Shown here piece after piece: positions 52,206 to 60,803 of a stretch of 64,000 nucleotides of DNA. This stretch comes from Lachnospiraceae bacterium. Its GTDB lineage: Bacteria; Bacillota; Clostridia; Lachnospirales; Lachnospiraceae. The stretch spans positions 124,001-188,000 of the forward strand of contig JAFSYI010000085.1 in NCBI GenBank assembly GCA_017450065.1. The letters run 5' to 3'. The translations under genes were made by a program, and so were the position numbers. Under the pieces are notes generated by a model. It was not told where the DNA came from. It did no database searches and saw only the letters and a list, made by a program, of their open reading frames with translations. How positions within the stretch are numbered: position 1 is the first letter of the stretch; each line of letters opens with the position of its first letter.

Positions 52206-52274
52206 TTATAGTGCACAGTCTCCCCTCTGATGCACTATATAGTGTATTATAAATAACCTTGTTATTTTTTTCAA
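52206..52274 (-). promoter_or_regulatory. Promoter with operator-like palindrome for the J-domain gene
   Basis: On the minus strand, -35 TTGAAA (52274-52269), a 17-base spacer and a perfect -10 TATAAT (52251-52246). Right after it lies the perfect palindrome CACTATATAGTG (52233-52244), over the likely transcription start. A related half-site, GTGCACTATAAG, lies about 25 bases downstream (52206-52217). The layout suits repression by a dimeric regulator. Confidence 0.75.
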
Positions 52275-52297
52275 GAGGGTTTTTAAAAAATTTTATG

Positions 52298-52684
52298 TTA
52301 ATTTCCGTTTAACGCCTCATTAACAACTTCGTCATCACTCATCTTATCAGAATCCCTGTTTCCGGCGAACTTATTCACAAGATCCGGAACCATATCGAGT
52401 ATCTTGGTCATGCTGTCCTGATTCTTTATGTTAACAAGCCTTGTTGTTCCGTTCTGAATAACAAGAACCGCGCTCGGACTCATCTTGCCGGTAAGTCCCC
52501 CTGCACCGTTTGATTTCTTCTCACCCCTGAAATCACCCGCACCCACGCCGAATGATACATCAACGAAGGGAACAAGGATAGTATCATTTATTATTTTCGG
52601 TTCACCGACAACGGTTTTACTCGAAAGGAAACCGTCCATCCCCTTAAGCATCGAATCAACAACCTCATTGAAATTATTAGCCAT
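52298..52684 (-). CDS. gerW: GerW (YtfJ) family sporulation protein
   Basis: A 128-residue protein with the YtfJ/GerW pattern: VVGEPKIINDTILVPFVDVSFGVGAG, then KSNGAGGLTGKMSPSAVLVIQNG. In Bacillus the family is needed for germination, but homologues occur in non-spore-formers too. The ATG at 52682-52684 is 10 bases from AAGGAG; a GTG two codons before is an alternative. It overlaps the DUF2953 gene by 8 bp, a common pairing in Clostridia. Confidence 0.9.
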   Translation of the reverse strand: MANNFNEVVDSMLKGMDGFLSSKTVVGEPKIINDTILVPFVDVSFGVGAGDFRGEKKSNGAGGLTGKMSPSAVLVIQNGTTRLVNIKNQDSMTKILDMVPDLVNKFAGNRDSDKMSDDEVVNEALNGN

Positions 52685-53747
52685 TTGCACTGTTCTCCTT
52701 TTTCATTATGCGTATAAATCTTCTGACCTTTTTATTAAAATACAGCTGCAGCAATATCTTAACCGCAACGCACAGATATATTCTTCCCTTCAGGAAAAGG
52801 TCAAAAGCCAGAACTTCGTTGTAAAAATCCGGCTCTATTACAATATTTCTTCCGTACCAGGGATACAGGACCGCAGCTCCCGCAAGAACCATTCCCGTAG
52901 AAGACGGATCCTTAGAACCGTAACTGAGACGCCCTTTTACCTTTCTCGGTCTTACTGCCTTAAGCAGTCTTTTAAGCTTAACCGTAAGCAGAGTAAGTGC
53001 TTCTCTGTTCTTACTGTCATTACAGAGCGCTGTATGATAATAATCGATATTGTCTATTGTATCTCCTATCCTGTCTGCTGTTCTCTGCAATCCTTTTGAA
53101 AGCTTTTCACAGGAGACCCCAAGCTTCTTTAAGATCCGCCCTGCCTTCTCTGTGAATTTCATAAAAGGATCAAAAGGCTCTTCACCATCTTCCTCACAGA
53201 TCCGGTCTTCTTTATCAGCTCTGTAATTATCCTCTTTACTGTCTTCCATATCTGAAGGCTTACTGTTATCCGGAGGATATTCAATGTCAAGACCCTCATC
53301 ATGTTCCTCTGTAAATACTGAGGTTTTGCTTTTTTTTACTCCGCTTTCGGTCTTTATCTCCACTCCGTCTTTGTTATATTCATATATCGTGTATTCAGTC
53401 TGTTCATCCGGGACTTTTTCACCCCTTCTTTTCCGCCTTCGTTTTTCTTCCCTCCGCCGTTTCCTCTCCCTGCGCTCTTCCCCGCTCCTTATCCTTATCC
53501 CGAATACTTTTATTATAAGCTCCGTACTGCCTTCCTTATATTCAAAGGCTGCGCTTATTATATGCATTAACCAGCTGACTTTGCCAAGAGCATATACCGG
53601 ATTGTCTTCTCCGTTTTCCTTTGAGACATTCCCCTTATATCTGACGGGAACAAACATAAGCATTATCAAGAGAAGAAGCAGAATGCCGATAATACACAAC
53701 AACACCATTCCCACTATTTTAAGTATAAGAAAAAGAGTATTCAGCAT
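52677..53747 (-). CDS. DUF2953 domain membrane-anchored protein
   Basis: A 356-residue protein with one N-terminal membrane helix (about 8-32). It is followed by MFVPVRYKG-type sequence seen in DUF2953 proteins, a very basic stretch of Arg/Lys (about 92-112), an acidic middle (about 150-195), then the DUF2953 core near the C-terminus with KGRLSYGSKDPSSTGMVLAG. The function is unknown; it travels with gerW/ytfI-type genes. The start overlaps the upstream unknown gene by 7 bp. Confidence 0.82.
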   Translation of the reverse strand: MLNTLFLILKIVGMVLLCIIGILLLLLIMLMFVPVRYKGNVSKENGEDNPVYALGKVSWLMHIISAAFEYKEGSTELIIKVFGIRIRSGEERRERKRRREEKRRRKRRGEKVPDEQTEYTIYEYNKDGVEIKTESGVKKSKTSVFTEEHDEGLDIEYPPDNSKPSDMEDSKEDNYRADKEDRICEEDGEEPFDPFMKFTEKAGRILKKLGVSCEKLSKGLQRTADRIGDTIDNIDYYHTALCNDSKNREALTLLTVKLKRLLKAVRPRKVKGRLSYGSKDPSSTGMVLAGAAVLYPWYGRNIVIEPDFYNEVLAFDLFLKGRIYLCVAVKILLQLYFNKKVRRFIRIMKKENSANG

Positions 53748-54115
53748 TTTGTCAGGTCCGTTTCTTTAAGAGGATCTCTTTCATCTTCCGTCTTAACATG
53801 CCTTTCAATAAATCCGGCCTTAAGATCTGTGTACCTGCCGGTTCTGTTATAATGTTCCGTCAATATTCCTTCAACGAAAGAATATACTTCCTTCATATTT
53901 TCGGTTATTCCAACTATCGTATGATCCCTGTGCCTGAAACTTCTTTGCTTAAACACCTGCGCAGGCACTATATCAAAAACATCATGAGGATTCTCGGAAA
54001 GCATTATAAAATACAGACCGGTCATTCCCGTCCCAAGCCTTAGCTTTCGTTTTATCTTAGGAAGATCCTTTCCGGTCTTCTCCGTCAGAAAGAGATCGTC
54101 TATATATCTGATCAT
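53741..54115 (-). CDS. Conserved hypothetical protein upstream of DUF2953-gerW
   Basis: A 124-residue soluble protein. I see a basic alpha/beta segment, KIKRKLRLGTGMTGLYFIML, and HRDHTIVGITENMKEVYSFVEGI, which suggests a small alpha/beta fold. There is no signal peptide or membrane helix. I do not recognise it. Position as first gene of a three-gene unit ending in gerW hints at a link with that unit, nothing more. Confidence 0.6.
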   Translation of the reverse strand: MIRYIDDLFLTEKTGKDLPKIKRKLRLGTGMTGLYFIMLSENPHDVFDIVPAQVFKQRSFRHRDHTIVGITENMKEVYSFVEGILTEHYNRTGRYTDLKAGFIERHVKTEDERDPLKETDLTKC

Positions 54116-54222
54116 TCATTACTCCCAATAACTTACAGCCGGCATTAATATCTGTATCCATTCAGAACAGAATGATCTTCCGGGCGGTTACATCATTTTC
54201 CCGCAAAAACGCCGACAGGATG

Positions 54223-54231
54223 ATTATAACA
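54223..54231 (-). promoter_or_regulatory. Extended -10 promoter for the unknown-DUF2953-gerW unit
   Basis: On the minus strand, TGTTATAAT: a consensus -10 with the TGn extension. The -35 region (TACAAA at 17 bases) is poor, which extended -10 promoters tolerate. The leader is about 105 nt with no clear fold. Confidence 0.55.
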
Positions 54232-54257
54232 CAGTGACATTAATATTTGTAGTACCT

Positions 54258-55733
54258 CTATTTCGAAAACCAGGCATCAAAAACCTTACGGGCAACAGGC
54301 GCCGCGGATTCTCCGCCGGAACCGGCGCCCTCGGCAATAACGGTGACAGCTATCTGGGGATCGTCCACAGGAGCAAAGCCGGTAAACCACGCATGACTCT
54401 TTGTCTTATCCTTTGAATACTCGGCCGAACCTGTTTTACCCGCTATCTCATAACCGTCGGTACCCTGAAGTCTGTAACCCGTTCCGCTTATAACAACCTC
54501 TCTCATGAGTTCACGCAGCAGGCGGCTTTCTTCGGATGACATCAGCCTTGCGTATTCGGTCGGTGAATAGGTTTTCACACCCGTTCCCCTGCTGTTCCTG
54601 ACCGCCGAAACAACCATGGGACGCATGAGTATACCGTCATTTGCCACCGCCGCGGTTATCATCGCCATATGTATGGGCGTTACCTGTGTTCGGCCCTGTC
54701 CGATACCTGCCTGGATTACCTCAGGAGTTTTAGACGTATCATTTATAAGTACACTGCTTTCCCTGTAACTGAAAGGGCTGGGCAGCCTGCTGTTAAACAT
54801 AAGCCGGGAGCAGGTCTCCTCAAACTTCTTTCTGTCAAGCTGTGAAGTAATATTCGCAAATGATGAATTACAGCTTCTTGCAAAGCTTGACTTCAAGTCA
54901 AGATGTCCGTGCTGGGCACCATGATAACAGCTTATGGTTATATCCTCAAAGGTAAAGCTTCCGTTACAGTCAAATTCATATCCGGTTATATCCGGATGCT
55001 CCTTTATATATTCCAGGGCCGTTACTATCTTAAAGGTGGATCCCGGCGGATAGAGACCAAGCGTTGCCCTGTTTACCAAAGGCGAGTTCTCTTCATCATC
55101 ATTCAACTCCGTCCAAAGCTCTTCTATATCATTGGGATCAAAATCCGGCTTGGATACCATTGCAAGTATCTCTCCGGTCTTAACATTAATTGCTATAACA
55201 GCTCCCTTATGCTTTCCGAATGCATCATATGCCGCCTTCTGCAGCCCGGTGTCCAGGGTGGTAATTACTGTATCCCCGTTATTCTTTATACCGTTAATAT
55301 CGTTTTTTATCCTGAGATTGATGGGATCATCACTTCTCAGAAGAGTAAAACCGCTTATCGATTCCACACCCGTGCCTCCCTGGGAGGCAAATCCCACTGC
55401 ATGCGCAAAGAGGCTGCCGTAAGGATAGCTTCTCACTTCTTCAGCACCATTTCCAACTGTCTCGGCGAGGATCTTTCCGTCAGCCGATACGATCCTTCCT
55501 CTCACTATACGCCTCGCAAGCAGTTCCGCTCTTTTGCTGTTATATGAATTATTGATAAAGCTTTCACTCTGAAACGCCGTAAAATAAACTATATGTCCGG
55601 TAAGCGCCACAAATGCTATAACAAATACCCATGTAATGATATTTATCTCTTTGTTAGTGTGTTCATTCTTCTCACGCGCGGACTGCTTCCGGCTTTTACC
55701 GGTATCTTTCTTCTTAAATATTTTAAATGCCAT
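54258..55733 (-). CDS. Class B penicillin-binding protein (second transpeptidase, PbpA/FtsI-like)
   Basis: A 491-residue transpeptidase with an N-terminal membrane helix (about 32-52) and a short pedestal. Active-site motifs are STFK (S232), SCN (S287) and KTG (K433). It is much shorter than the mrdA product and resembles the PbpA-type partner encoded next to a SEDS gene. The basic cytoplasmic head (KKKDTGKSRKQSAREKNE) is typical. It follows the SEDS gene by 6 bp, so the two very probably form one glycosyltransferase-transpeptidase complex in division or sporulation. Confidence 0.9.
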   Translation of the reverse strand: MAFKIFKKKDTGKSRKQSAREKNEHTNKEINIITWVFVIAFVALTGHIVYFTAFQSESFINNSYNSKRAELLARRIVRGRIVSADGKILAETVGNGAEEVRSYPYGSLFAHAVGFASQGGTGVESISGFTLLRSDDPINLRIKNDINGIKNNGDTVITTLDTGLQKAAYDAFGKHKGAVIAINVKTGEILAMVSKPDFDPNDIEELWTELNDDEENSPLVNRATLGLYPPGSTFKIVTALEYIKEHPDITGYEFDCNGSFTFEDITISCYHGAQHGHLDLKSSFARSCNSSFANITSQLDRKKFEETCSRLMFNSRLPSPFSYRESSVLINDTSKTPEVIQAGIGQGRTQVTPIHMAMITAAVANDGILMRPMVVSAVRNSRGTGVKTYSPTEYARLMSSEESRLLRELMREVVISGTGYRLQGTDGYEIAGKTGSAEYSKDKTKSHAWFTGFAPVDDPQIAVTVIAEGAGSGGESAAPVARKVFDAWFSK

Positions 55734-55739
55734 AGTCGT

Positions 55740-57059
55740 CTAAGCCCCTCCTTCCCTGTTGGAGGATCTTACCGAAACGTATAATCCCTGTATCACGGAA
55801 AACATTATCAGCGAAACCATGATAGAATTACTTCCGTAGCTTACAAGCGGAAGCGTAACTCCCGTAAGCGGAATGAACTTGGTAACGCCTCCTATGGTAA
55901 GAAAAACCTGAAATCCGTATGTAACAGCAAGTCCCACGGCAACCAGCTTATAGAACTTGTCATTAAAACGCATCGCAATATTCATAAACATTATGAAGCA
56001 GCTTAAGCATATCAGGATAAGACATATCCCGAACATAACTCCGAACTCTTCCGAAATGGCTGCAAATATGAAATCGGCATCAACCACCGGGATCCTGTTC
56101 GGAGCACCGTTATACAGACCCATACCGGTGAATCCGCCTGTACCGATGGCAAAAAGCGACTGGGCTATCTGATATCCGGATGTTTCTATTGTACCAAGCG
56201 GATCGGCCCATGCCTCAACCCTTACCCTCACATGCGAAAACAGTCTGTAACCGGCTATCGAGCCTACTGCCGCTCCCAAAAGCCCGAGTATGAGATATTT
56301 ATACCTCTCCATGCCCACAAAGAGCATAATGACAAACACCATATAATAGATTATTCCGCTTCCAAGATCCTTCGATGCAACAAGCAGAAGAACATGAATT
56401 CCCGCAACCGCGGCCGCTATCCTGTGCCTCTTTTCATGCTCAACACAGGTAAGGATACCTGCCATTGCAAAGACAAATATGATTTTTACAAATTCGGATG
56501 CCTGGAATGATATTCCTCCGATCCTTAAATTCAGCTTGGAACCGTTAATGGTTCTCGAAAAAATGAGCACTGCCGAAAGTGCCGCTATACCCGCCGCCGA
56601 CAGAAGCCAGTAAAACCTTCTCAGGCGCTTAAAGGTCTTAAGTATAAACGGGATCACAATGGCCAGGACCAAAGATATGACCACAACTATGAACTGTTTC
56701 TTTGCCTTCTGGTAATTAAGCCTTACAAGGATTATCAGTCCGATGCTTATAAGCATGCACATATTGTTGATAAGAAGCTTGTTGGCTTCCGGATACAGCT
56801 TTCTGTATATCAGGATGGTAAGCCACAGTACGACCTGGGTAGTGACATAGAATCCTATAAATTCAGGTTCACCCGTATAAATATATATATTCAGAAAGCT
56901 CAGCATATATATAAGTGACATGGCGATATCCTGCCATATATAGATACCGTCTCTCTCCTCTTCGGTTTTGTATCTGAAAACCGAAAAGCACTGGAATGAA
57001 TATACAGTCATAAGGATTATCAGTATGTACTTGTTAAATGTCAGAAAAATCGTTGCCAA
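55740..57059 (-). CDS. SEDS-family protein (FtsW/RodA/SpoVE-like), second copy
   Basis: A 439-residue protein with about 12 membrane segments. SEDS marks are GISFQASEFVKIIFVFAMAG, SQSLFAIGTGGFTGMGLYNG-type sequence, ADFIFAAISEEFGVMFG and LTGVTLPLVSYGSNSIMVSL. An extra N-terminal membrane region of about 80 residues compared with rodA in this window sets it apart. The start codon is TTG within TGATTG, overlapping the U32 gene stop, with GGGGAG eight bases upstream. It pairs with the PBP gene downstream. Confidence 0.88.
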   Translation of the reverse strand: MATIFLTFNKYILIILMTVYSFQCFSVFRYKTEEERDGIYIWQDIAMSLIYMLSFLNIYIYTGEPEFIGFYVTTQVVLWLTILIYRKLYPEANKLLINNMCMLISIGLIILVRLNYQKAKKQFIVVVISLVLAIVIPFILKTFKRLRRFYWLLSAAGIAALSAVLIFSRTINGSKLNLRIGGISFQASEFVKIIFVFAMAGILTCVEHEKRHRIAAAVAGIHVLLLVASKDLGSGIIYYMVFVIMLFVGMERYKYLILGLLGAAVGSIAGYRLFSHVRVRVEAWADPLGTIETSGYQIAQSLFAIGTGGFTGMGLYNGAPNRIPVVDADFIFAAISEEFGVMFGICLILICLSCFIMFMNIAMRFNDKFYKLVAVGLAVTYGFQVFLTIGGVTKFIPLTGVTLPLVSYGSNSIMVSLIMFSVIQGLYVSVRSSNREGGA

Positions 57060-59303
57060 TCACTCAACTCCCCGTTTCAAATGGCCAAGTGTATGTTTGA
57101 TCTTTGGCAGCACGGTCTCTTTGCCTGCAGCGACCGCTCCGTAATAGTCCATAACCTCCCTTATCCGGGTCCGGTCTTCAACGGTAAAATGAATCCTGTA
57201 CGAAATTATACCGGGCTTTTTCGGGATCCTGTCCCCCGGTATCATTACCGGAACACAGTTAAGTATCGTATTATAACATTCATCACAGTTTCTCTTAACC
57301 GGGAATACATTCCCAAGTCTGTCGGTTATGCTCGATATTCCGTTATCATATTTACATGTACCGAGTGTCTTTTCGGTGCATCCTGCCGATATCATCATCG
57401 GAAGCCTTCCGTAAATTATGAATTCACCGTTTTGTATCAGAAGGCCTTCAAGCTCCCTTGCATTGAGCTCAACGGGACATGTAAGCATTGTTACTCCACC
57501 TTCGGCGAACGCCTGTACCGCTTCGTTGTTCAAAGCATACATATGTATATCCGAAAGTATTTCTCCGCGGTAATCCATCATTTTAAGATAACAGAGACTT
57601 TCATAATTGTCTATAATGATACCATCAGGTTTAAGCCCGTTTATCTGTTCACCCAGCTCTTTACATCTTTCAAAATATCCGTTTCTGATAACAGGAGGGA
57701 GTGCAAGGAAGAATCGTCTGTCTTTTGAATATACTTTATTCATACAGTCAGTCAGGCGTTTTCTGTCAAGCGAGACCTTACCGGTTTTCCTGTCGGTATG
57801 GGTAAATTGTGATATATCAGCCGAAATTATATCGATATAATCATAATCACATACCGTATCAAGCATTTCGATATTGTCGATCCTGCAATGATAGTGTCTG
57901 TATCCTTCCCGTGTTTTACTCCGTATCCCGTCTTTATCTTTTAAAAAAAGATCCGGTTTATATCTGTATTCTCCTGTATTCACGTTTCGCTTATACTTCT
58001 TAAGCATTTCATTTCTTAACAGGTCAAAGGCAGAACGTCTTAAATTATTTACGGACGAAACCGGTACAAAAATATCATCACCGGCATATATTGAGAGCTC
58101 GTCAAACACAAAACCGCTTTCGCCGGTTTTGGATAAATGTTTTCTTAAATTCTCTTCATCCGTGGGTCTTTTCTTTGCCTCCTCTGCCATATCTCCTTCG
58201 CAGGACACTTCATATCCGCGGCAATTAAGTGTAAGGGATAATCCTGTACCTTTATATGCGGTCAGTATCCCGCTTACGGGAAGCCTGTCATCCTTATCTG
58301 TGTAATGTAAGTAAAGCTCCCTGAGCCCGGCCTCATCCGCAGTATCGTATGACGGTCTTTCTATTGTTATCATTCCTCTTCCGTTTTTCTGATGATAATA
58401 GCCCTCACAGTGGCCGCTTCGTGTATATATCTCAGTAAGCTCTTCAAAATCCCTTTTATCTACTTTATAGTCACCGGCACCCCTCTCTGATAATCTGTCA
58501 ATATATTTCCTGTATATCCCGGTAACTCCTGCCACATACTCCTTCGACTTCATCCTTCCTTCTATTTTAAAGGATGCTATACCCGCATCTGTAAGCTCCG
58601 GAAGAATAGTAAGCGTACAGATATCCCTGGCGCTCAGTATATATTTCCCGTCATACGGAAGTCTGCAGGGGCCGGCACACCTTCCTCTGTTCCCGCTTCT
58701 TCCACCGGCAATGCTTGAAAACAGGCATTTCCCGGAATAGGAATAGCACAGAGCTCCGTGTATAAAGCATTCAAGCTCCATACCTGTATCTTCATAAATG
58801 GATTTAATTTCAGAAAGGCTTAACTCTCTTGCGGGAACTACTCTGCTTATGCCAAGCTCCTTTAAGAACCGGACTCCCTGTGAACCTGTTATTGCCATCT
58901 GGGTACTGGCATGCAGTGAAAGCCCCGGAAACATTTCCCCAAGCAGTCTTATAACGCCTATATCCTGAACGATCACTCCATCAAGACCGTTCTCATAAAA
59001 AGGTCTTATATAATCGAACAGTTCATCAGTTTCCTGATTCTTAAGAACCGTGTTAACCGTAAGATAAAGCTTCCTGTCCCTTAGATGAGCATAATCTATC
59101 GCCTTCAGCATTTCGTCCTGTGTAAAATTATCCGCATATGCTCTTGCGCCGAACCTTATTCCTCCCGCATATACAGCATCGGCACCTGCTTTTACAGCCG
59201 CAACAAAGCATTCATAATTACCTGCGGGCGAAAGGAGTTCAGGTCTTTGCAGGTTAGTAATCTTCAGTTGTTCTCTGTCTGTTTTATTTGCTGATCTTTC
59301 CAT
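57060..59303 (-). CDS. U32 peptidase-family protein with DUF3656 (RlhA-like)
   Basis: A 747-residue protein. The N-terminal barrel begins PELLSPAGNYECFVAAVKAGADAVYAGG. The U32 cysteine signature GALCYSYSGKC then RGRCAGPC (about 188-218) probably holds an Fe-S cluster. A DUF3656 domain spans about 370-470, and a second barrel-like repeat follows. Proteins of this layout (E. coli RlhA, TrhP relatives) are now tied to RNA hydroxylation with prephenate, not proteolysis; which RNA is modified here is open. It stands between zapA and the SEDS gene, a frequent zapA-U32 pairing. Confidence 0.88.
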   Translation of the reverse strand: MERSANKTDREQLKITNLQRPELLSPAGNYECFVAAVKAGADAVYAGGIRFGARAYADNFTQDEMLKAIDYAHLRDRKLYLTVNTVLKNQETDELFDYIRPFYENGLDGVIVQDIGVIRLLGEMFPGLSLHASTQMAITGSQGVRFLKELGISRVVPARELSLSEIKSIYEDTGMELECFIHGALCYSYSGKCLFSSIAGGRSGNRGRCAGPCRLPYDGKYILSARDICTLTILPELTDAGIASFKIEGRMKSKEYVAGVTGIYRKYIDRLSERGAGDYKVDKRDFEELTEIYTRSGHCEGYYHQKNGRGMITIERPSYDTADEAGLRELYLHYTDKDDRLPVSGILTAYKGTGLSLTLNCRGYEVSCEGDMAEEAKKRPTDEENLRKHLSKTGESGFVFDELSIYAGDDIFVPVSSVNNLRRSAFDLLRNEMLKKYKRNVNTGEYRYKPDLFLKDKDGIRSKTREGYRHYHCRIDNIEMLDTVCDYDYIDIISADISQFTHTDRKTGKVSLDRKRLTDCMNKVYSKDRRFFLALPPVIRNGYFERCKELGEQINGLKPDGIIIDNYESLCYLKMMDYRGEILSDIHMYALNNEAVQAFAEGGVTMLTCPVELNARELEGLLIQNGEFIIYGRLPMMISAGCTEKTLGTCKYDNGISSITDRLGNVFPVKRNCDECYNTILNCVPVMIPGDRIPKKPGIISYRIHFTVEDRTRIREVMDYYGAVAAGKETVLPKIKHTLGHLKRGVE

Positions 59304-59320
59304 ATTGGTTCAAAGCTAAA

Positions 59321-59345
59321 GGGCTGTCAGTGACAGCCCTCTGTT
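59321..59345. terminator. Hairpin between zapA and the U32 gene
   Basis: Perfect inverted repeat GGGCTGTCA-G-TGACAGCCC. On the plus strand it is followed by CTG and six T residues. On the minus strand, the direction of zapA, only a weak U-run follows, so partial attenuation of the downstream genes is more likely than full stop. Confidence 0.55.
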
Positions 59346-59347
59346 TT

Positions 59348-59707
59348 TTAAATCTTCGTTAATTCCTTCTGATAATCCCTTATCATCTTATCCTTGCTTT
59401 CCATCTTGATCTGAGTCGCAATAAGTTCATGCTTAATATCATATAGCTCCTTATCCTTCAGTTCCATTTCTTCAGTAATTTCCTCAAGCTGTTTCTTAAC
59501 CTTGAAATAATCATCTGCTATATTAAGCTGGATAAGAACATTCTGCATTTCTGCCGGCTGCCGTTTGAAGGAATCAACCTTTTCATATTCGCTAAGCTTT
59601 CCGTTTATATAGCCTGCAAGCTTCTGAAGATATTCCTCACTCTCATAACCCACAAGCTTAATGGCTTTTCCTCCGATCACTACTTCAATATCATTTCTAG
59701 AAGACAT
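59348..59707 (-). CDS. zapA: Cell division protein ZapA
   Basis: A 119-residue protein: the globular ZapA head IEVVIGGKAIKLVGYESEEYLQKLAGYINGKL (about 5-36) and a C-terminal coiled coil (70-119). ZapA bundles FtsZ filaments at midcell. The ATG at 59705-59707 lies eight bases after GGAG. Next to a U32 gene, as in many Clostridia. Confidence 0.92.
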   Translation of the reverse strand: MSSRNDIEVVIGGKAIKLVGYESEEYLQKLAGYINGKLSEYEKVDSFKRQPAEMQNVLIQLNIADDYFKVKKQLEEITEEMELKDKELYDIKHELIATQIKMESKDKMIRDYQKELTKI

Positions 59708-59746
59708 ATTACTCACTCCTGTTCAATAAATCAAACTCACACCGGA

Positions 59747-60649
59747 TCAGTCATAAACCCAGATAGGTGCATGCCACTTCTCTGAATTCACCACATGCCA
59801 ACGGGGATGAAGCTGTCTTTCCTCTTCCAGATAATGATCCTGTCTGTAGAACGGCTCACTGGTCGAACCACCCTGCATATATCCTACTCCTATGAAGTAA
59901 TCTTCTCCGTCAACCTTTCCGTCTCCGTTAAGATCGGTAACCGTATGTGACCTCATGTCCGCACGGTTATTAATATAATCTATTGCAGCCTTATCATATG
60001 CGGCATAATTGGAATTAAGAGAATTCCTGTAAACAGCATACTTCTGATCTGCAACAGCCTTCTTTGCATTATAATCAGCGGTCTGGGCAGCCAGCTGTAC
60101 CTTGAGTGAATCAATCTGTACTTTAACTCCCGGACTTACTGCAAGCTGAGCCTCGTATCCCGCGATCGCATTCTTTGTGTTATTCATTATCGCTTCAGCT
60201 GCATCGGCTATATTCTTTGCATTATCATATTCCAGCTTGGCAGCCTGAACTGCATTGAGATCCTGAAGTGCTTTATATGACCTGTCTGCATTATCCTCCA
60301 CCGCATACTTTGACTGGCAATCGCTTACAAAACTGTTTGCACTTGCCAAAGCCTGCTGTTTGGCTTCAACATTACCCTTAGCCGCCAGCAGTTCATTGGA
60401 TGCATCAAAATATGCCTGTGTATTTGTCTCACCTCTTGCAACGAAAGCATCAACCTTCGCCTGTACCTGTGCAAGATTTGCCCTGGCCGCGGTCAGCTCC
60501 GCATTCGCAGTAGCCTGCATTCCCTTGGCCTGATTCAGATACATTACCGTACAAGGTAAAGCATCTGCCCTTACAGTCTTTGGTGCCGCAATACCAACGA
60601 TCACAACGCCAAGAACCGCCAGTGTTCTCAGAAACCCCTGTCTTGTCAT
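59747..60649 (-). CDS. Secreted alanine-rich coiled-coil protein with one EF-hand loop
   Basis: A 300-residue protein with a signal peptide (LAVLGVVIVGIAAPKTVRA, cut probably after Ala 31). A long Ala/Gln/Asn-rich helical region (about 40-225) with heptad character follows. A single calcium-loop DLNGDGKVDGED near 255 resembles half of a dockerin. The last 40 residues are rich in Trp, His and Tyr. There is no sortase motif or membrane anchor. The ATG at 60647-60649 follows AAGGGGAG. I do not recognise a family; a secreted or cell-surface role with calcium binding is the most I can infer. Confidence 0.7.
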   Translation of the reverse strand: MTRQGFLRTLAVLGVVIVGIAAPKTVRADALPCTVMYLNQAKGMQATANAELTAARANLAQVQAKVDAFVARGETNTQAYFDASNELLAAKGNVEAKQQALASANSFVSDCQSKYAVEDNADRSYKALQDLNAVQAAKLEYDNAKNIADAAEAIMNNTKNAIAGYEAQLAVSPGVKVQIDSLKVQLAAQTADYNAKKAVADQKYAVYRNSLNSNYAAYDKAAIDYINNRADMRSHTVTDLNGDGKVDGEDYFIGVGYMQGGSTSEPFYRQDHYLEEERQLHPRWHVVNSEKWHAPIWVYD

Positions 60650-60710
60650 TATTATCTCCCCTTTCCATGACAGTTTATTAGATTGTAAATGCATATAAAT
60701 GCACAAATCC

Positions 60711-60738
60711 ATTATATCAGATATTTCGGCAATGTCAT
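60711..60738 (-). promoter_or_regulatory. Promoter of the secreted coiled-coil gene
   Basis: On the minus strand, -35 ATGACA (60738-60733), a 16-base spacer and a perfect -10 TATAAT (60716-60711), about 60 nt before the start codon. Confidence 0.7.
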
Positions 60739-60803
60739 CAAAAAAATAAGTCAGATATGTCAAATTGGGCAAATTTAACATTTTCGTAAATATTCAGGCC
60801 GGT

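Noticed and set aside
60739..60803. AT-rich inverted repeat after ruvB as a terminator
   Set aside because: The stem is about 5 bp of A/T only, with mismatches; the T-run nearby belongs to the upstream part of the next promoter. Too weak to call.
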